Positions 9,412 through 16,735 of a DNA stretch of 64,000 bases are shown in pieces. The notes under the pieces are model-generated. The model searched no databases. It was not told where the DNA came from and was given only the letters and a program-made list of their open reading frames with translations. The stretch is taken from NCBI GenBank assembly GCA_963775335.1, contig CAVZIJ010000003.1:1674001-1738000 (forward strand), in the 5' to 3' direction. Numbering within the stretch: the first letter of the stretch is position 1; every line of letters starts with the position of its first letter. Both the position numbers and the translations under genes were made by a program. The stretch comes from CAVQCX01 sp963775335 (GTDB taxonomy: Bacteria; Pseudomonadota; Gammaproteobacteria; Chromatiales; Chromatiaceae).

Positions 9412-9750
9412 ATGGCAATAGAGGTGAGCGGCAAGACCATCGAAACCACCGACACCGGTTATCTGGTCGACGCGAGCGATTGGAGCGAAGAGGTCGCCGC
9501 CGCCCTCGCGCGGATTGAGGGCATAGAGATGACCGACAAGCACTGGGACATCGTCAGCTATCTGCGTGACGAGCATTTCAACAATGCGGGCAACGAGCCC
9601 AACGAGCGCACCATCCTCAAGGATATGGGCAAGAAGTGGAGCGCCAAGCTGACCAGCAAGGACATGTATCAGCTGTTTCCGCTGATGCCGAGCAAGCAGG
9701 GGCGCAAGATCGCGGGGCTGCCCCAGAGCACCCGCAAGGGCGGCTATTGA
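9412..9750 (+). CDS. rspA: RspA-type DsrC/TusE homologue lacking both cysteines
   Basis: 112 residues that align along their length with DsrC of this window (MAIEVSGKTIET, KHWDIVSYLRDE, LFPLMPSKQGRKIAGLP). The CysB site is Gly97 (KQGRKIAG in place of KQACRYAG), the tail is PQSTRKGGY without the penultimate Cys, and the protein has no cysteine at all. It therefore cannot carry sulfur as DsrC does. Cysteine-less members have been called RspA and are proposed to be regulatory. A strong ribosome site (AGGAGGGG) precedes it and a Rho-independent terminator follows. Confidence 0.88.
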   Translation: MAIEVSGKTIETTDTGYLVDASDWSEEVAAALARIEGIEMTDKHWDIVSYLRDEHFNNAGNEPNERTILKDMGKKWSAKLTSKDMYQLFPLMPSKQGRKIAGLPQSTRKGGY

Positions 9751-9778
9751 TCGAGCCGGCTCCGGTCGAGGAGCGAGA

Positions 9779-9803
9779 AAGGCAGCCGCGGGGCTGCCTT
9801 TTT
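9779..9803 (+). terminator. Rho-independent terminator after rspA
   Basis: Stem AAGGCAGC (9779-9786) and GCTGCCTT (9793-9800) around a 6-base loop, running into five T residues. It ends the 6700-9750 transcription unit. Confidence 0.9.
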
Positions 9804-9853
9804 CCTTTTCCACCGCGGGCGAGCCGCCCGGCGAGCTGCCGGCCACCCAGCCG

Positions 9854-10363
9854 GTGGTGCTCACCACGGACCTCGCGACCGCGATGATCGACCTTGGGCT
9901 GCTGCTGCTGATCCTGGTCGCCAACGCCGCGCCGGTGCTGGCGAAGGATCTCCTGGGGCCTCGCTGGTGCAGACCCGTGGACCTGGGTCGGAATCTGCCC
10001 GACGGGCGACGCCTGCTCGGAGACTCCTGCACCTATCGCGGCTGGGTCACCGCAGTGCTGGCCACGACCCTGGTGGCCCCACTGCTCGGCCTGTCCCTGG
10101 GGCTCGGCGCCGGGATGGCGACACTCGCGATGGCCGGGGACGCCGCCTCGTGCTTCGTCAAGCGCCGCCTGGGCCTGGCGCCGGGCACCATGGCGCTCGG
10201 CCTCGACCAGATACCTGAATCCCTGTTGCCGCTGATCTGGGTCCGCGAGCGCTTTGGCCTGGGCTGGGGCGAGATCCTCGGGCTGGTCGCCGCCTTCTTC
10301 GTCGTCGAGCTGCTGCTGTCGCGCCTCGCCTATCGCTGGCGCCTTCGCGAGCACCCGTACTGA
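9854..10363 (+). CDS. CarS-like (CDP-archaeol synthase family) membrane protein
   Basis: 169 residues with about four hydrophobic helices. The block NAAPVLAKDLLG...PVDLGRNLPDGRRLLGDSCTYRG matches the signature of the CarS/DUF46 CDP-alcohol cytidylyltransferase family. Archaeal members make CDP-archaeol. Bacterial homologues are known mainly from gammaproteobacteria and their substrate is unclear. The start used is GTG, because no ATG lies near. It follows the rspA terminator and so should have its own promoter. Confidence 0.75.
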   Translation: MVLTTDLATAMIDLGLLLLILVANAAPVLAKDLLGPRWCRPVDLGRNLPDGRRLLGDSCTYRGWVTAVLATTLVAPLLGLSLGLGAGMATLAMAGDAASCFVKRRLGLAPGTMALGLDQIPESLLPLIWVRERFGLGWGEILGLVAAFFVVELLLSRLAYRWRLREHPY

Positions 10364-10720
10364 GGCGCCGGGCGAACACCCCCCCGGAGGTAGGCCTCCG
10401 CCCCCTGTAGGAGGCCAGCCCCCTGGCCGATCGGAACGCGACCGATCGTCCAGCGGACGATCGCAGATCTACGAACGCCCGCACAGCAGGTGCGGGCCGG
10501 GGGTTATCGGAGCCTGAGATGTTGCGGCAGGGATGCGCGCTGCGCCTTTCCCGAAGGCCGGGTCGCCGAGAAGGCTCGCCTCCCACATCAGGGGCAACCC
10601 CCTAGGAGGCCATCCACTGGCCGATCGAGGCCCGACCAAGCCTCGCCCCCCGACAGGCCCGCGCCCCACAACAAGGGTCCCGGCCCCGAATGAGGCCATG
10701 CCCGCCGACCGAGCCGGCCC
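10364..10720. repeat. Intergenic region with two REP-like hairpin repeats
   Basis: No gene is visible. Two near-identical units occur at 10408-10433 and 10603-10627. Each reads TAGGAGGCCA, four or five variable bases, then TGGCCGATCG, and each can fold through GGCCA/TGGCC. The difference between copies is in the loop, so the stem is preserved. A related unit lies at 37808-37827. They resemble REP elements placed between convergent genes. Confidence 0.55.
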
Positions 10721-11707
10721 TCAGTCCCCCTGCCCCGACCTCAGCTCGTGCAGGGTGATCTCCGGCGGGCAGTTAAATCGCGCATCGACCACGCAGGAGC
10801 CCGCCCCCACCGAGGTGTAGCCCTGCAGACCTTCGTAATACCAGGCCCCGCGCCCTAGCCGTCGGGGACAACGGGCGTTGTAGGTGAGCGCGATGCCTCC
10901 GGGAAGGCAGATCTGGCCGCCATGAGTGTGGCCGCAGAGCATCAGGTCGAAGCCGGCATGGGCGGCGTGGCGGTAGGTCTCCGGCGAGTGACTGAGCAGG
11001 ATCGAGGCTGCATGCTCGGGAATACCGGCTGCCGCCTTCTCCAGGTTGTCCACCTGGTAATAGTGCGGGTCGTCGATGCCGGCCAGGTGCAGCTGTGCCC
11101 CGTCGCGCTCGACCACCGTGGCCTCGTTCAGCAGCACCCGCACGCCGGACGCCTCTAGCCCCGGAACCATCTCGATGAAGTCGTGATTGCCGAGGATGCT
11201 GATAACCTCGCCCTTCAGGTGCAGCCTCAAGCGCGCCGCCTCCGCCACTACCTGCTCGACCTCTCCGTAGGTCCGGGCACGAAAATCCCCGGTGATCACG
11301 CAGAGATCGTAGTCGACCTCCCGGACCCGCTCGAACAGGGCGTGGGTGATCGCCGAGCTCATATCCAGGTGCAGGTCGCTCAGGTGCAGCAGGACAAAGC
11401 CTTCAAAGGCCGCGGGAAGATGGGGAATGACCACTCGGTTTCGATTGACCCGGATCGCCGCGGCGTTGCGCCGCCCCCGTCCATAGAGCCCTACCGAGCG
11501 CATGGCGAGCCGCATCAGGGCGTGCACCGAGTACCAGTTCTCGATGTGGAAGGCATTGCGGCCGCGCCCGAATATCTGCACGGCATGCTCGCGCTGTATG
11601 CCCAGGCGCTGGCGCAGGTGCAGTGGGCCGACCCGGCCCCGCAGGGCCGCCTGCAGATCGCCGTTCTCGTCCTTCGCGGTCACGGCCGACCTCAGAGATC
11701 CGCCCAC
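10721..11707 (-). CDS. Calcineurin-like metallophosphoesterase
   Basis: 328 residues with the full di-metal phosphoesterase motif set: LHLSDLHLD, VITGDF, ILGNHDF and CGHTHGGQ. The N-terminal part (HIENWYSVHALMRLAMRSVGLYGRGRRNA) is typical of membrane-associated YkuE/LpxG-type enzymes that act on phospholipid or UDP-diacylglucosamine substrates, although no clear transmembrane helix is present. Its start overlaps the stop of the PKHD hydroxylase gene by 16 bases, implying translational coupling. Confidence 0.85.
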   Translation of the reverse strand: MGGSLRSAVTAKDENGDLQAALRGRVGPLHLRQRLGIQREHAVQIFGRGRNAFHIENWYSVHALMRLAMRSVGLYGRGRRNAAAIRVNRNRVVIPHLPAAFEGFVLLHLSDLHLDMSSAITHALFERVREVDYDLCVITGDFRARTYGEVEQVVAEAARLRLHLKGEVISILGNHDFIEMVPGLEASGVRVLLNEATVVERDGAQLHLAGIDDPHYYQVDNLEKAAAGIPEHAASILLSHSPETYRHAAHAGFDLMLCGHTHGGQICLPGGIALTYNARCPRRLGRGAWYYEGLQGYTSVGAGSCVVDARFNCPPEITLHELRSGQGD

Positions 11708-12366
11708 ATCCGCAGAAGGTTGGCGTACGAGCGGTCCACGTACTTGGTGGTGTCCGCGTCCGGGGCGCTCGCCAGCAGTAGCTCGCGGGCCTGATCGAGC
11801 TCGAACAGCAGCTCCCGGCGGGCCGCATCGCGTACGTAACTCTGCATCCAGGTGAGCGCAACGAACCGTTCGCCGCGGGAGACGGGGTCCACGCGGTGCA
11901 CGCTGGCCGAGGGGTAGACCACGGCATTGCCCGCGCCGAGCTTCACCCGCCGCTCACCGAAGGGGGTGCGCACCACGAGCTCGCCCCCGTCGTAATCCCC
12001 AGGCCCGTTGAGAAAGATGGTCATGGAAACGTCGGTGCGAAACCGGGGTCCGGTGCTGCCCATGATGGGGTCGTCAACGTGATCCCCGTAGGTCATACCG
12101 GGGTGATAGCGCGCCACGATGAAATCCGCCATGCGATGCGGCAAGGCGAAGCTGCGAAACCGCGCGTTCTCCGCCACGCTCGCCATGATGATCCGGTTGA
12201 GCAGCTGCTGGGCGGAGCCGTCGGCGGACATCTCTTCGTTGCGCTTGACCCGTGCCGCAGCCCAACCGGCGGTCGCCCGCCCGTCGGCGAACCCGACCCG
12301 CTCCGCGAGCTCGCGGATCTTCTCAAGCTGGGCCTGGTTCAGGACGTTCGGGATTTCCAACAGCAT
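11692..12366 (-). CDS. Fe(II)/2OG-dependent PKHD-type hydroxylase (PiuC/YbiX family)
   Basis: 224 residues, the family length. Iron ligands are visible as HVDD (HxD, in YGDHVDDPIMG) and the distal H in SASVHRVDPV, followed by RGERFVALTWMQSYVRD. Homologues such as PiuC/YbiX are linked to iron-siderophore uptake; the substrate is unknown. A decayed copy of a receiver-like gene lies just upstream at 12390-12690. Confidence 0.9.
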   Translation of the reverse strand: MLLEIPNVLNQAQLEKIRELAERVGFADGRATAGWAAARVKRNEEMSADGSAQQLLNRIIMASVAENARFRSFALPHRMADFIVARYHPGMTYGDHVDDPIMGSTGPRFRTDVSMTIFLNGPGDYDGGELVVRTPFGERRVKLGAGNAVVYPSASVHRVDPVSRGERFVALTWMQSYVRDAARRELLFELDQARELLLASAPDADTTKYVDRSYANLLRMWADL

Positions 12367-12389
12367 TGGGGCCTCCTCGGCCGAGCGAA

Positions 12390-12690
12390 TCAGATCTGAG
12401 CCGCCTCGCGGACCGCGGCGTCCACGGGATATTCGACGACGCGGAACACGGAGTGGCGGGCCAGCACCTTCTCCGTCCGCGCGCGCCGCTCTTTACTCGC
12501 TGAAGACGATCACAGGCGCCGCGCACTTGAGTCGCTGGAGGGTGGCCAGCAGCGATTCCAGGTTACCCATACGGTCACGAAACATCGAATCGAAAGTGAA
12601 TTCGCTGACGATCAAGACAGGACACGGCCGCTTGAGCGGCGCGAAGCTCGGACAGCCGCCGAGCTCGACGATCGACAGCACCAGGGGAAG
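12390..12690 (-). pseudogene. Decayed second copy of the receiver-like gene found at 15659-16045
   Basis: Translation of the minus strand gives LVLSIVELGGCPSFAPLK, then VLIVSEFTFDSMFRDRMG and NLESLLATLQRLK, matching LLAILELGGYPNLFPLY, VIVAEYHFQSDFRDRTS and NLETLMAALQRHP of the intact gene. About 20 internal residues are deleted, and a one-base shift near 12493 moves the reading to SKERRARTEKVLARHSVF and VVEYPVDAAVREAAQI before the stop at 12390. No ATG start is left. Confidence 0.75.
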
Positions 12691-12786
12691 ACAAGGTTTT
12701 CCCTCGGTCGAACGGGGCCTCGTACGGCGTTGAGCCCGTCCACCTTTGGTAGAATGCCGCGCACCGCTCGTGGTCGGAGAATTGGA

Positions 12787-13377
12787 ATGATACTGAAGGC
12801 CGTCGTCGACGATCAAATCCTCACCCTGAGCGTGCCCGAGGCATTCATCGCGCAGGCCGCGGGATTCTATGACCGCATGGACCGGGACATGGATCAGGGT
12901 TGGCAGATGAGCCGGGAGTGGGTCAAGAGACCCGACAAGCTGCAACGCTGCCAGATCGTCGCCAACAAGCTGCTGACGGCGCTCGAGAACGAGGACGAGC
13001 GCATGGGCCGTCTGATGGCAGGCTATATCCTCGACCGCGCCCCCGAGATCGATACGGTCGAGATCGATACCGCCGGCGAGATGGACCAGACGCGCTTCAC
13101 CTTTCAAGAAACCGCGCCGAGCTCGCCGCAGACTGTCGCCGAGCCGGCCGCCGCGACGACCCGGATGCAGGCGATGGAGCAGGCCGCACGGGAGGTCACC
13201 CAGGTATTCAAGGTCGGCAAGGGCTGGCGATTTTCCACTTACAACGGGGCGGACGGGAACTGGGGCGACTCTCCGGTATTCTCGAGCCAGCAGGAGGCCG
13301 AAGCCGAGCGTGACCGGGCCTTCAAGCGACGCTTCGACGCCCTGGCCGGACAGGCCGCCGGGGACCGGGGCACCTGA
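12787..13377 (+). CDS. Unknown conserved-looking protein with C-terminal glycine/tryptophan motif
   Basis: 196 residues from the ATG preceded by GGAGAATTGG. It has an N-terminal helical region (MILKAVVDDQILTLSVPEAF), a proline/alanine linker near 120-135, and a C-terminal part KVGKGWRFSTYNGADGNWGDSPVFSS. No signal peptide or cofactor motif is visible. It is followed after 7 bases by another small unknown gene, probably in one operon. Family not recognised. Confidence 0.7.
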   Translation: MILKAVVDDQILTLSVPEAFIAQAAGFYDRMDRDMDQGWQMSREWVKRPDKLQRCQIVANKLLTALENEDERMGRLMAGYILDRAPEIDTVEIDTAGEMDQTRFTFQETAPSSPQTVAEPAAATTRMQAMEQAAREVTQVFKVGKGWRFSTYNGADGNWGDSPVFSSQQEAEAERDRAFKRRFDALAGQAAGDRGT

Positions 13378-13384
13378 GGCTTCG

Positions 13385-13744
13385 ATGGCCGCGATAGAGA
13401 GCGTCACCGCCCCGTTGGTGGTGCGCTTCCCCAACGGCACCAAGCACCTCGTCGCCGCGGCCTTCCCCCATCCGCGCGGGATGATCTACCTCGACCTGTA
13501 CTGGCACCGGCACACCCCCGAGCGGGCCGCCCACCTGATCGAGGGCGAGCTTCGCGGCGAGGGACCCTGGCGCGTGGGCGGTGCAGTGGTCCGGGTGCTC
13601 GGCTGCCAGGGCACGGACCCGGAGCTGCAGGAGACCTTCGCCGAATGGCAGCACTACCTGCAAACCCACGAGGGCGAATATCCGCCCCGGGCGCAGATCC
13701 GGGAAATCGCCCGACGCCTTGGGGCCCGCACCCCGGAAGACTGA
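13385..13744 (+). CDS. Small unknown cytoplasmic protein
   Basis: 119 residues, MAAIESVTAPLVVRFPNG...RRLGARTPED. One cysteine lies at VLGCQG, with no membrane segment. It starts 7 bases after the previous stop, so it is probably co-transcribed. No family recognised. The following 250 bases (13745-13996) hold no convincing gene. Confidence 0.65.
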   Translation: MAAIESVTAPLVVRFPNGTKHLVAAAFPHPRGMIYLDLYWHRHTPERAAHLIEGELRGEGPWRVGGAVVRVLGCQGTDPELQETFAEWQHYLQTHEGEYPPRAQIREIARRLGARTPED

Positions 13745-13996
13745 CGGGCGCTACCAAGCCCACGAGCGCCGCGGGCACGGGATCGGCCTCATACGGGCTG
13801 GCGGTGCCGGGCCCGGCGATGCATCCTGGAGCCCCTGTCACCGACGGCGAGACAGCCCGCATGCACTTTCCCGGACACCCGCGATGGAGCCCTTGAGCAC
13901 CCTTGCGCAGGGCCGCCGGCCCCCGGGCCGGGCATCGCGATCCTGCAGGGAAGCGCGCTGCCCGAGCGGCCGTTCGCAGGTGCCGGAGGCGAGCGT

Positions 13997-15301
13997 GTGA
14001 GAGGGCGCCGCGCCCTGCTGCTGCATACCCTCGGCGGCGTCCTGACCGGGGCCCTCGCGGGAATCCTGGTGCTGGCATTCCGCTGGATCATCGAGGAGGG
14101 CCAGCGCTCCTTCCTTCCCGGCGGGCAGGTCGGAGCCTACGAGGCGCTGCCCGGCTGGGCCGTGCTCGCCCTGCCTTTGGCGGGCGGCTTGCTGCTCGGT
14201 CTGGCCTTCGAGCGTCTGCCCCCGGCGTTGCGGGATGTCGGCATCGTGCACGTCCTGCGCAGGCTTCGCGGCGGCGAGCGTCAGCAGCGCCTGCCGCCAG
14301 GCAATGCGCTGGTGCAGCTCCTGGCGGGGACCTTCGCCATCTGTTGCGGCCACTCGGTCGACCGCGAGGGTCCCGGCGTGCATCTGGGCGCCGCGGTCGG
14401 TGATCTGCTCGCGCGCCGCGCCCCCGGGCTGGGCGACCCAGAGACCCTGGTCGCCTGCGGCGGTGCGGCCTCGATCGCGGCGGCCTTCGACACCCCGCTC
14501 GCCGGGGTGATCTTCGTCATCGAGGTGCTCGGGGTGAGCTACCGCGTGGAGCGCTTCATCCCCGTGGTCACCGCCGCCGTCACCGGCGCCATCTTCAGCC
14601 GCCTCGCCTACGGCGCCGAGCCCCCGTTCTCGCTGCAAGGGCTACGGATGAGCTCCCTGTACGACCTGCCGCTGCTCGCCCTGCTGGGGCTCGCCACCGG
14701 GATGCTGGCCGCCGCCTTCGTGAGCGCCACCGGCCGCTTTGCTCACATGGGCCGCCGTTGGCGACCGATCTGGGCCTTCTCCTGCGCGGGGCTCGCCACC
14801 GGCCTGATCGGCCAGGCCTATCCCCAGGTACTGGGTGTCAGCTACGACACCTTGAACGCGATTCTCGCCAACGAGCTGGGCGCCGGGCTGCTGGCAGGGC
14901 TGATACTCGGCAAGCTGCTCGCCACGGCTCTGTCCATTGGGCTTCGCGTGCCGGGCGGGCTGATCGGGCCGTCTCTGGTGCTTGGCGGTGCGACCGGCGG
15001 GCTGCTCGGGGTCGTTGCCCCCCACTGGGTGTCGTTCGCCACGGCGCCGGAGCGCTTCTACGCAGTGGTCGGCATGGCCTCCATGATGGCGGCGGTGTTG
15101 AAGGCGCCGTTGGCCGCCTTGCTCGCGTTGCTCGAGCTTACAGGGAACCCGGAGATCATCGTGCCGGGGATGACGGCGCTGGTGACCGCCGATCTGGTCG
15201 CGCGCCAATGGCTGGGCCAGGAATCGGTGTTCGAGCACCTGATCCGTCTGGGCGGCCGGGGCGATCCCGAGCCGGCCTCCCGCGCCGCAGACCAAGATTA
15301 A
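13997..15301 (+). CDS. ClC-family chloride channel or transporter
   Basis: 434 residues, about ten or more hydrophobic segments. The central ClC signature is present as GHSVDREGPGVHLGAAVGDLL, including the gating glutamate of the REGP motif, and GGAASIAAAFDTPLAGVIFVIE follows as in the family. The glycine normally preceding REGP is Asp here, and the N-terminal GSGIP selectivity loop is replaced by DVGIVHV, so ion selectivity may differ. The start is GTG with a good site (GGAGGCGAGC). The stop is shared with the opposite-strand EamA remnant. Confidence 0.9.
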   Translation: MRGRRALLLHTLGGVLTGALAGILVLAFRWIIEEGQRSFLPGGQVGAYEALPGWAVLALPLAGGLLLGLAFERLPPALRDVGIVHVLRRLRGGERQQRLPPGNALVQLLAGTFAICCGHSVDREGPGVHLGAAVGDLLARRAPGLGDPETLVACGGAASIAAAFDTPLAGVIFVIEVLGVSYRVERFIPVVTAAVTGAIFSRLAYGAEPPFSLQGLRMSSLYDLPLLALLGLATGMLAAAFVSATGRFAHMGRRWRPIWAFSCAGLATGLIGQAYPQVLGVSYDTLNAILANELGAGLLAGLILGKLLATALSIGLRVPGGLIGPSLVLGGATGGLLGVVAPHWVSFATAPERFYAVVGMASMMAAVLKAPLAALLALLELTGNPEIIVPGMTALVTADLVARQWLGQESVFEHLIRLGGRGDPEPASRAADQD

Positions 15302-15498
15302 GGCGAGGGCGGCCCGAACCGCCGCCGCGCGGTCAGCGCCCAGAGCACCAGCGCTCCCCAGCCCAACCGCACGGCGGTGAAGGCCGGCGCATCGATCGCC
15401 CCCTCGCCCAGGGCCCGGCGGCAGAGCAGCGAGCTCGCCGCAAACGCGACCATGGTGAGCCCCGTGAGCAGCAAGGTCAGGGTCCTCTCGGGATTCAT
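15298..15498 (-). pseudogene. Truncated EamA/DMT transporter (N-terminal 66 residues only)
   Basis: MNPERTLTLLLTGLTMVAFA followed by CRRALGEGAID and FTAVRLGWGALVLWALTARRR matches the first two transmembrane segments of EamA drug/metabolite transporters, normally about 290 residues. The reading ends at a stop overlapping the ClC stop codon, so the remaining eight helices are lost. It is probably non-functional. Confidence 0.6.
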
Positions 15499-15615
15499 GG
15501 CCTCCTCTGCGGGCCGGACGAACCGAAAGGGCCTCGCCGTCTCACAAGAGGCCCGGTCCCATTCACCGTAGCAGACGAACAGCTACAAACGGGGCCGCGC
15601 ACCCTGGCAGCGAGA

Positions 15616-15637
15616 CCGATGGGGCCTGCCCCATCGG
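15616..15637. terminator. GC-rich hairpin between convergent genes
   Basis: Perfect 9-bp stem CCGATGGGG (15616-15624) and CCCCATCGG (15629-15637) with loop CCTG, placed just after the minus-strand receiver-like gene. There is no T-run on either side, so termination strength is uncertain. Confidence 0.5.
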
Positions 15638-15658
15638 CCATCCCGGCGCCCGCTGTGC

Positions 15659-16045
15659 TCAACCGGCGCCGATGGCGTCTCGCAGCGCCTGCTCGACGGC
15701 CTCGGCGCTGACGGGGCATGCGATCTTCCGGAACAACGGAAAGCGGGCCTCCAGCCCTTGGAGCTTCGGGGCGTGCTCGGGCTGGTAGAACACGATCACC
15801 TTGACCTGCGGGTGACGCTGCAAGGCCGCCATGAGCGTCTCGAGGTTGCTGGTGCGGTCGCGAAAGTCCGACTGGAAGTGGTACTCGGCGACGATCACGT
15901 CGGGAATCGTGGCCTTGAGATAGTTTCGCGCCTTGCGCTGCGAGGTGACGCTCTCGGTGCGAAAGCCCAGGCGCTGGTATAGCGGGAAGAGGTTTGGGTA
16001 TCCACCGAGCTCCAGGATGGCCAGCAGGCGGGGCGGCCCTCCCAT
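15659..16045 (-). CDS. Receiver-like (degenerate CheY-fold) protein, unknown function
   Basis: 128 residues from an ATG that overlaps the upstream oxygenase stop (TGATG), so translation is coupled. The order of segments (LLAILELGGYPNLF, PDVIVAEYHF, NLETLMAALQ, QVKVIVFYQPEH, CPVSAEAVEQALRDA) resembles alternating strands and helices of a response-regulator receiver. The usual acidic pocket and phospho-Asp/Lys set are not conserved. A decayed paralogue lies at 12390-12690, also beside a 2OG oxygenase. Confidence 0.65.
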   Translation of the reverse strand: MGGPPRLLAILELGGYPNLFPLYQRLGFRTESVTSQRKARNYLKATIPDVIVAEYHFQSDFRDRTSNLETLMAALQRHPQVKVIVFYQPEHAPKLQGLEARFPLFRKIACPVSAEAVEQALRDAIGAG

Positions 16046-16692
16046 CAGGCGAACACGACCCAGGTTGTCGCGATGTACTTGGCTCCTTCGCGAAGCTCGC
16101 AAGCCCGGTGCTCGTGGGTCCAGAAAGGGGGAAAGAGCACGAGCTTGCCCTGCTCCGGGCGTACCTTGATGCCCTGGTAGAGGAACTCGGTCTCGCCGCC
16201 GGGACCCGGAACATCATTGAGATACCAGAGCACCACCAGCTGGCGCTGGCTGAACTGATGGCTGCCGCCGTCTATGTGCCAGTGGTAGTACTCGCCGGGC
16301 AGATACCTCTGCACCTGGTAGCCCAGGTCCTTGAACGGCCCCTTGAAGTACGGGAAGGTTTCGCGGAACTCGCGCAGCGCCACCGCCACGCAGCGGAAGA
16401 AGATCCGGTCGAGGTCCTTCCAGTCGTCCTTGTCGCTGACCACCAGGTCCATGGTGCGCTTGACGGAATGGTCCTGGTCCCCGAGCTGCCCGATCACACC
16501 CGGGCGCTGAAACTGCGGACTCGCCTCGAAGCGCTGGATGACCTCCTCGCAGAATGCCGGCGGCAAGGCCCCCGGACGCTCGAAAATGAAGCTTCCGGGT
16601 CTTATCTCGCGGATCGTCGACAGGGGGGTAAGGATGCGCTCGACAGCTTTTTGCACGGGTCTCACCGGACAGGGTCTCAGGGATGAGCCCAA
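16045..16692 (-). CDS. 2-oxoglutarate/Fe(II) oxygenase (prolyl 4-hydroxylase-like)
   Basis: 215 residues. The HxD motif is YYHWHIDGG, the distal histidine is in FWTHEHRACEL, and the 2OG-binding lysine is probably in GAKYIATTWVVFA. It is about the size of stand-alone P4H-like domains. The start is MGSSLRPCPVRPVQKA; a later start at MDLVVSD would lose conserved sequence. It forms a two-gene unit with the receiver-like protein downstream. Substrate unknown. Confidence 0.85.
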   Translation of the reverse strand: MGSSLRPCPVRPVQKAVERILTPLSTIREIRPGSFIFERPGALPPAFCEEVIQRFEASPQFQRPGVIGQLGDQDHSVKRTMDLVVSDKDDWKDLDRIFFRCVAVALREFRETFPYFKGPFKDLGYQVQRYLPGEYYHWHIDGGSHQFSQRQLVVLWYLNDVPGPGGETEFLYQGIKVRPEQGKLVLFPPFWTHEHRACELREGAKYIATTWVVFA

Positions 16693-16735
16693 TTATCCGG
16701 CGCACGCCGGCATAGGGTCAACGCAACGGCCGGGG

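Noticed and set aside
10408..10627. Paired repeats as a two-unit CRISPR
   Set aside because: The units are self-complementary, differ in length, are about 170 bases apart and recur singly at 37808; they fit REP elements better.
12493..13443. 316-codon minus-strand frame
   Set aside because: Most is antisense to the 12787 gene. Only its last 60 or so codons are meaningful, as part of the receiver-like pseudogene.
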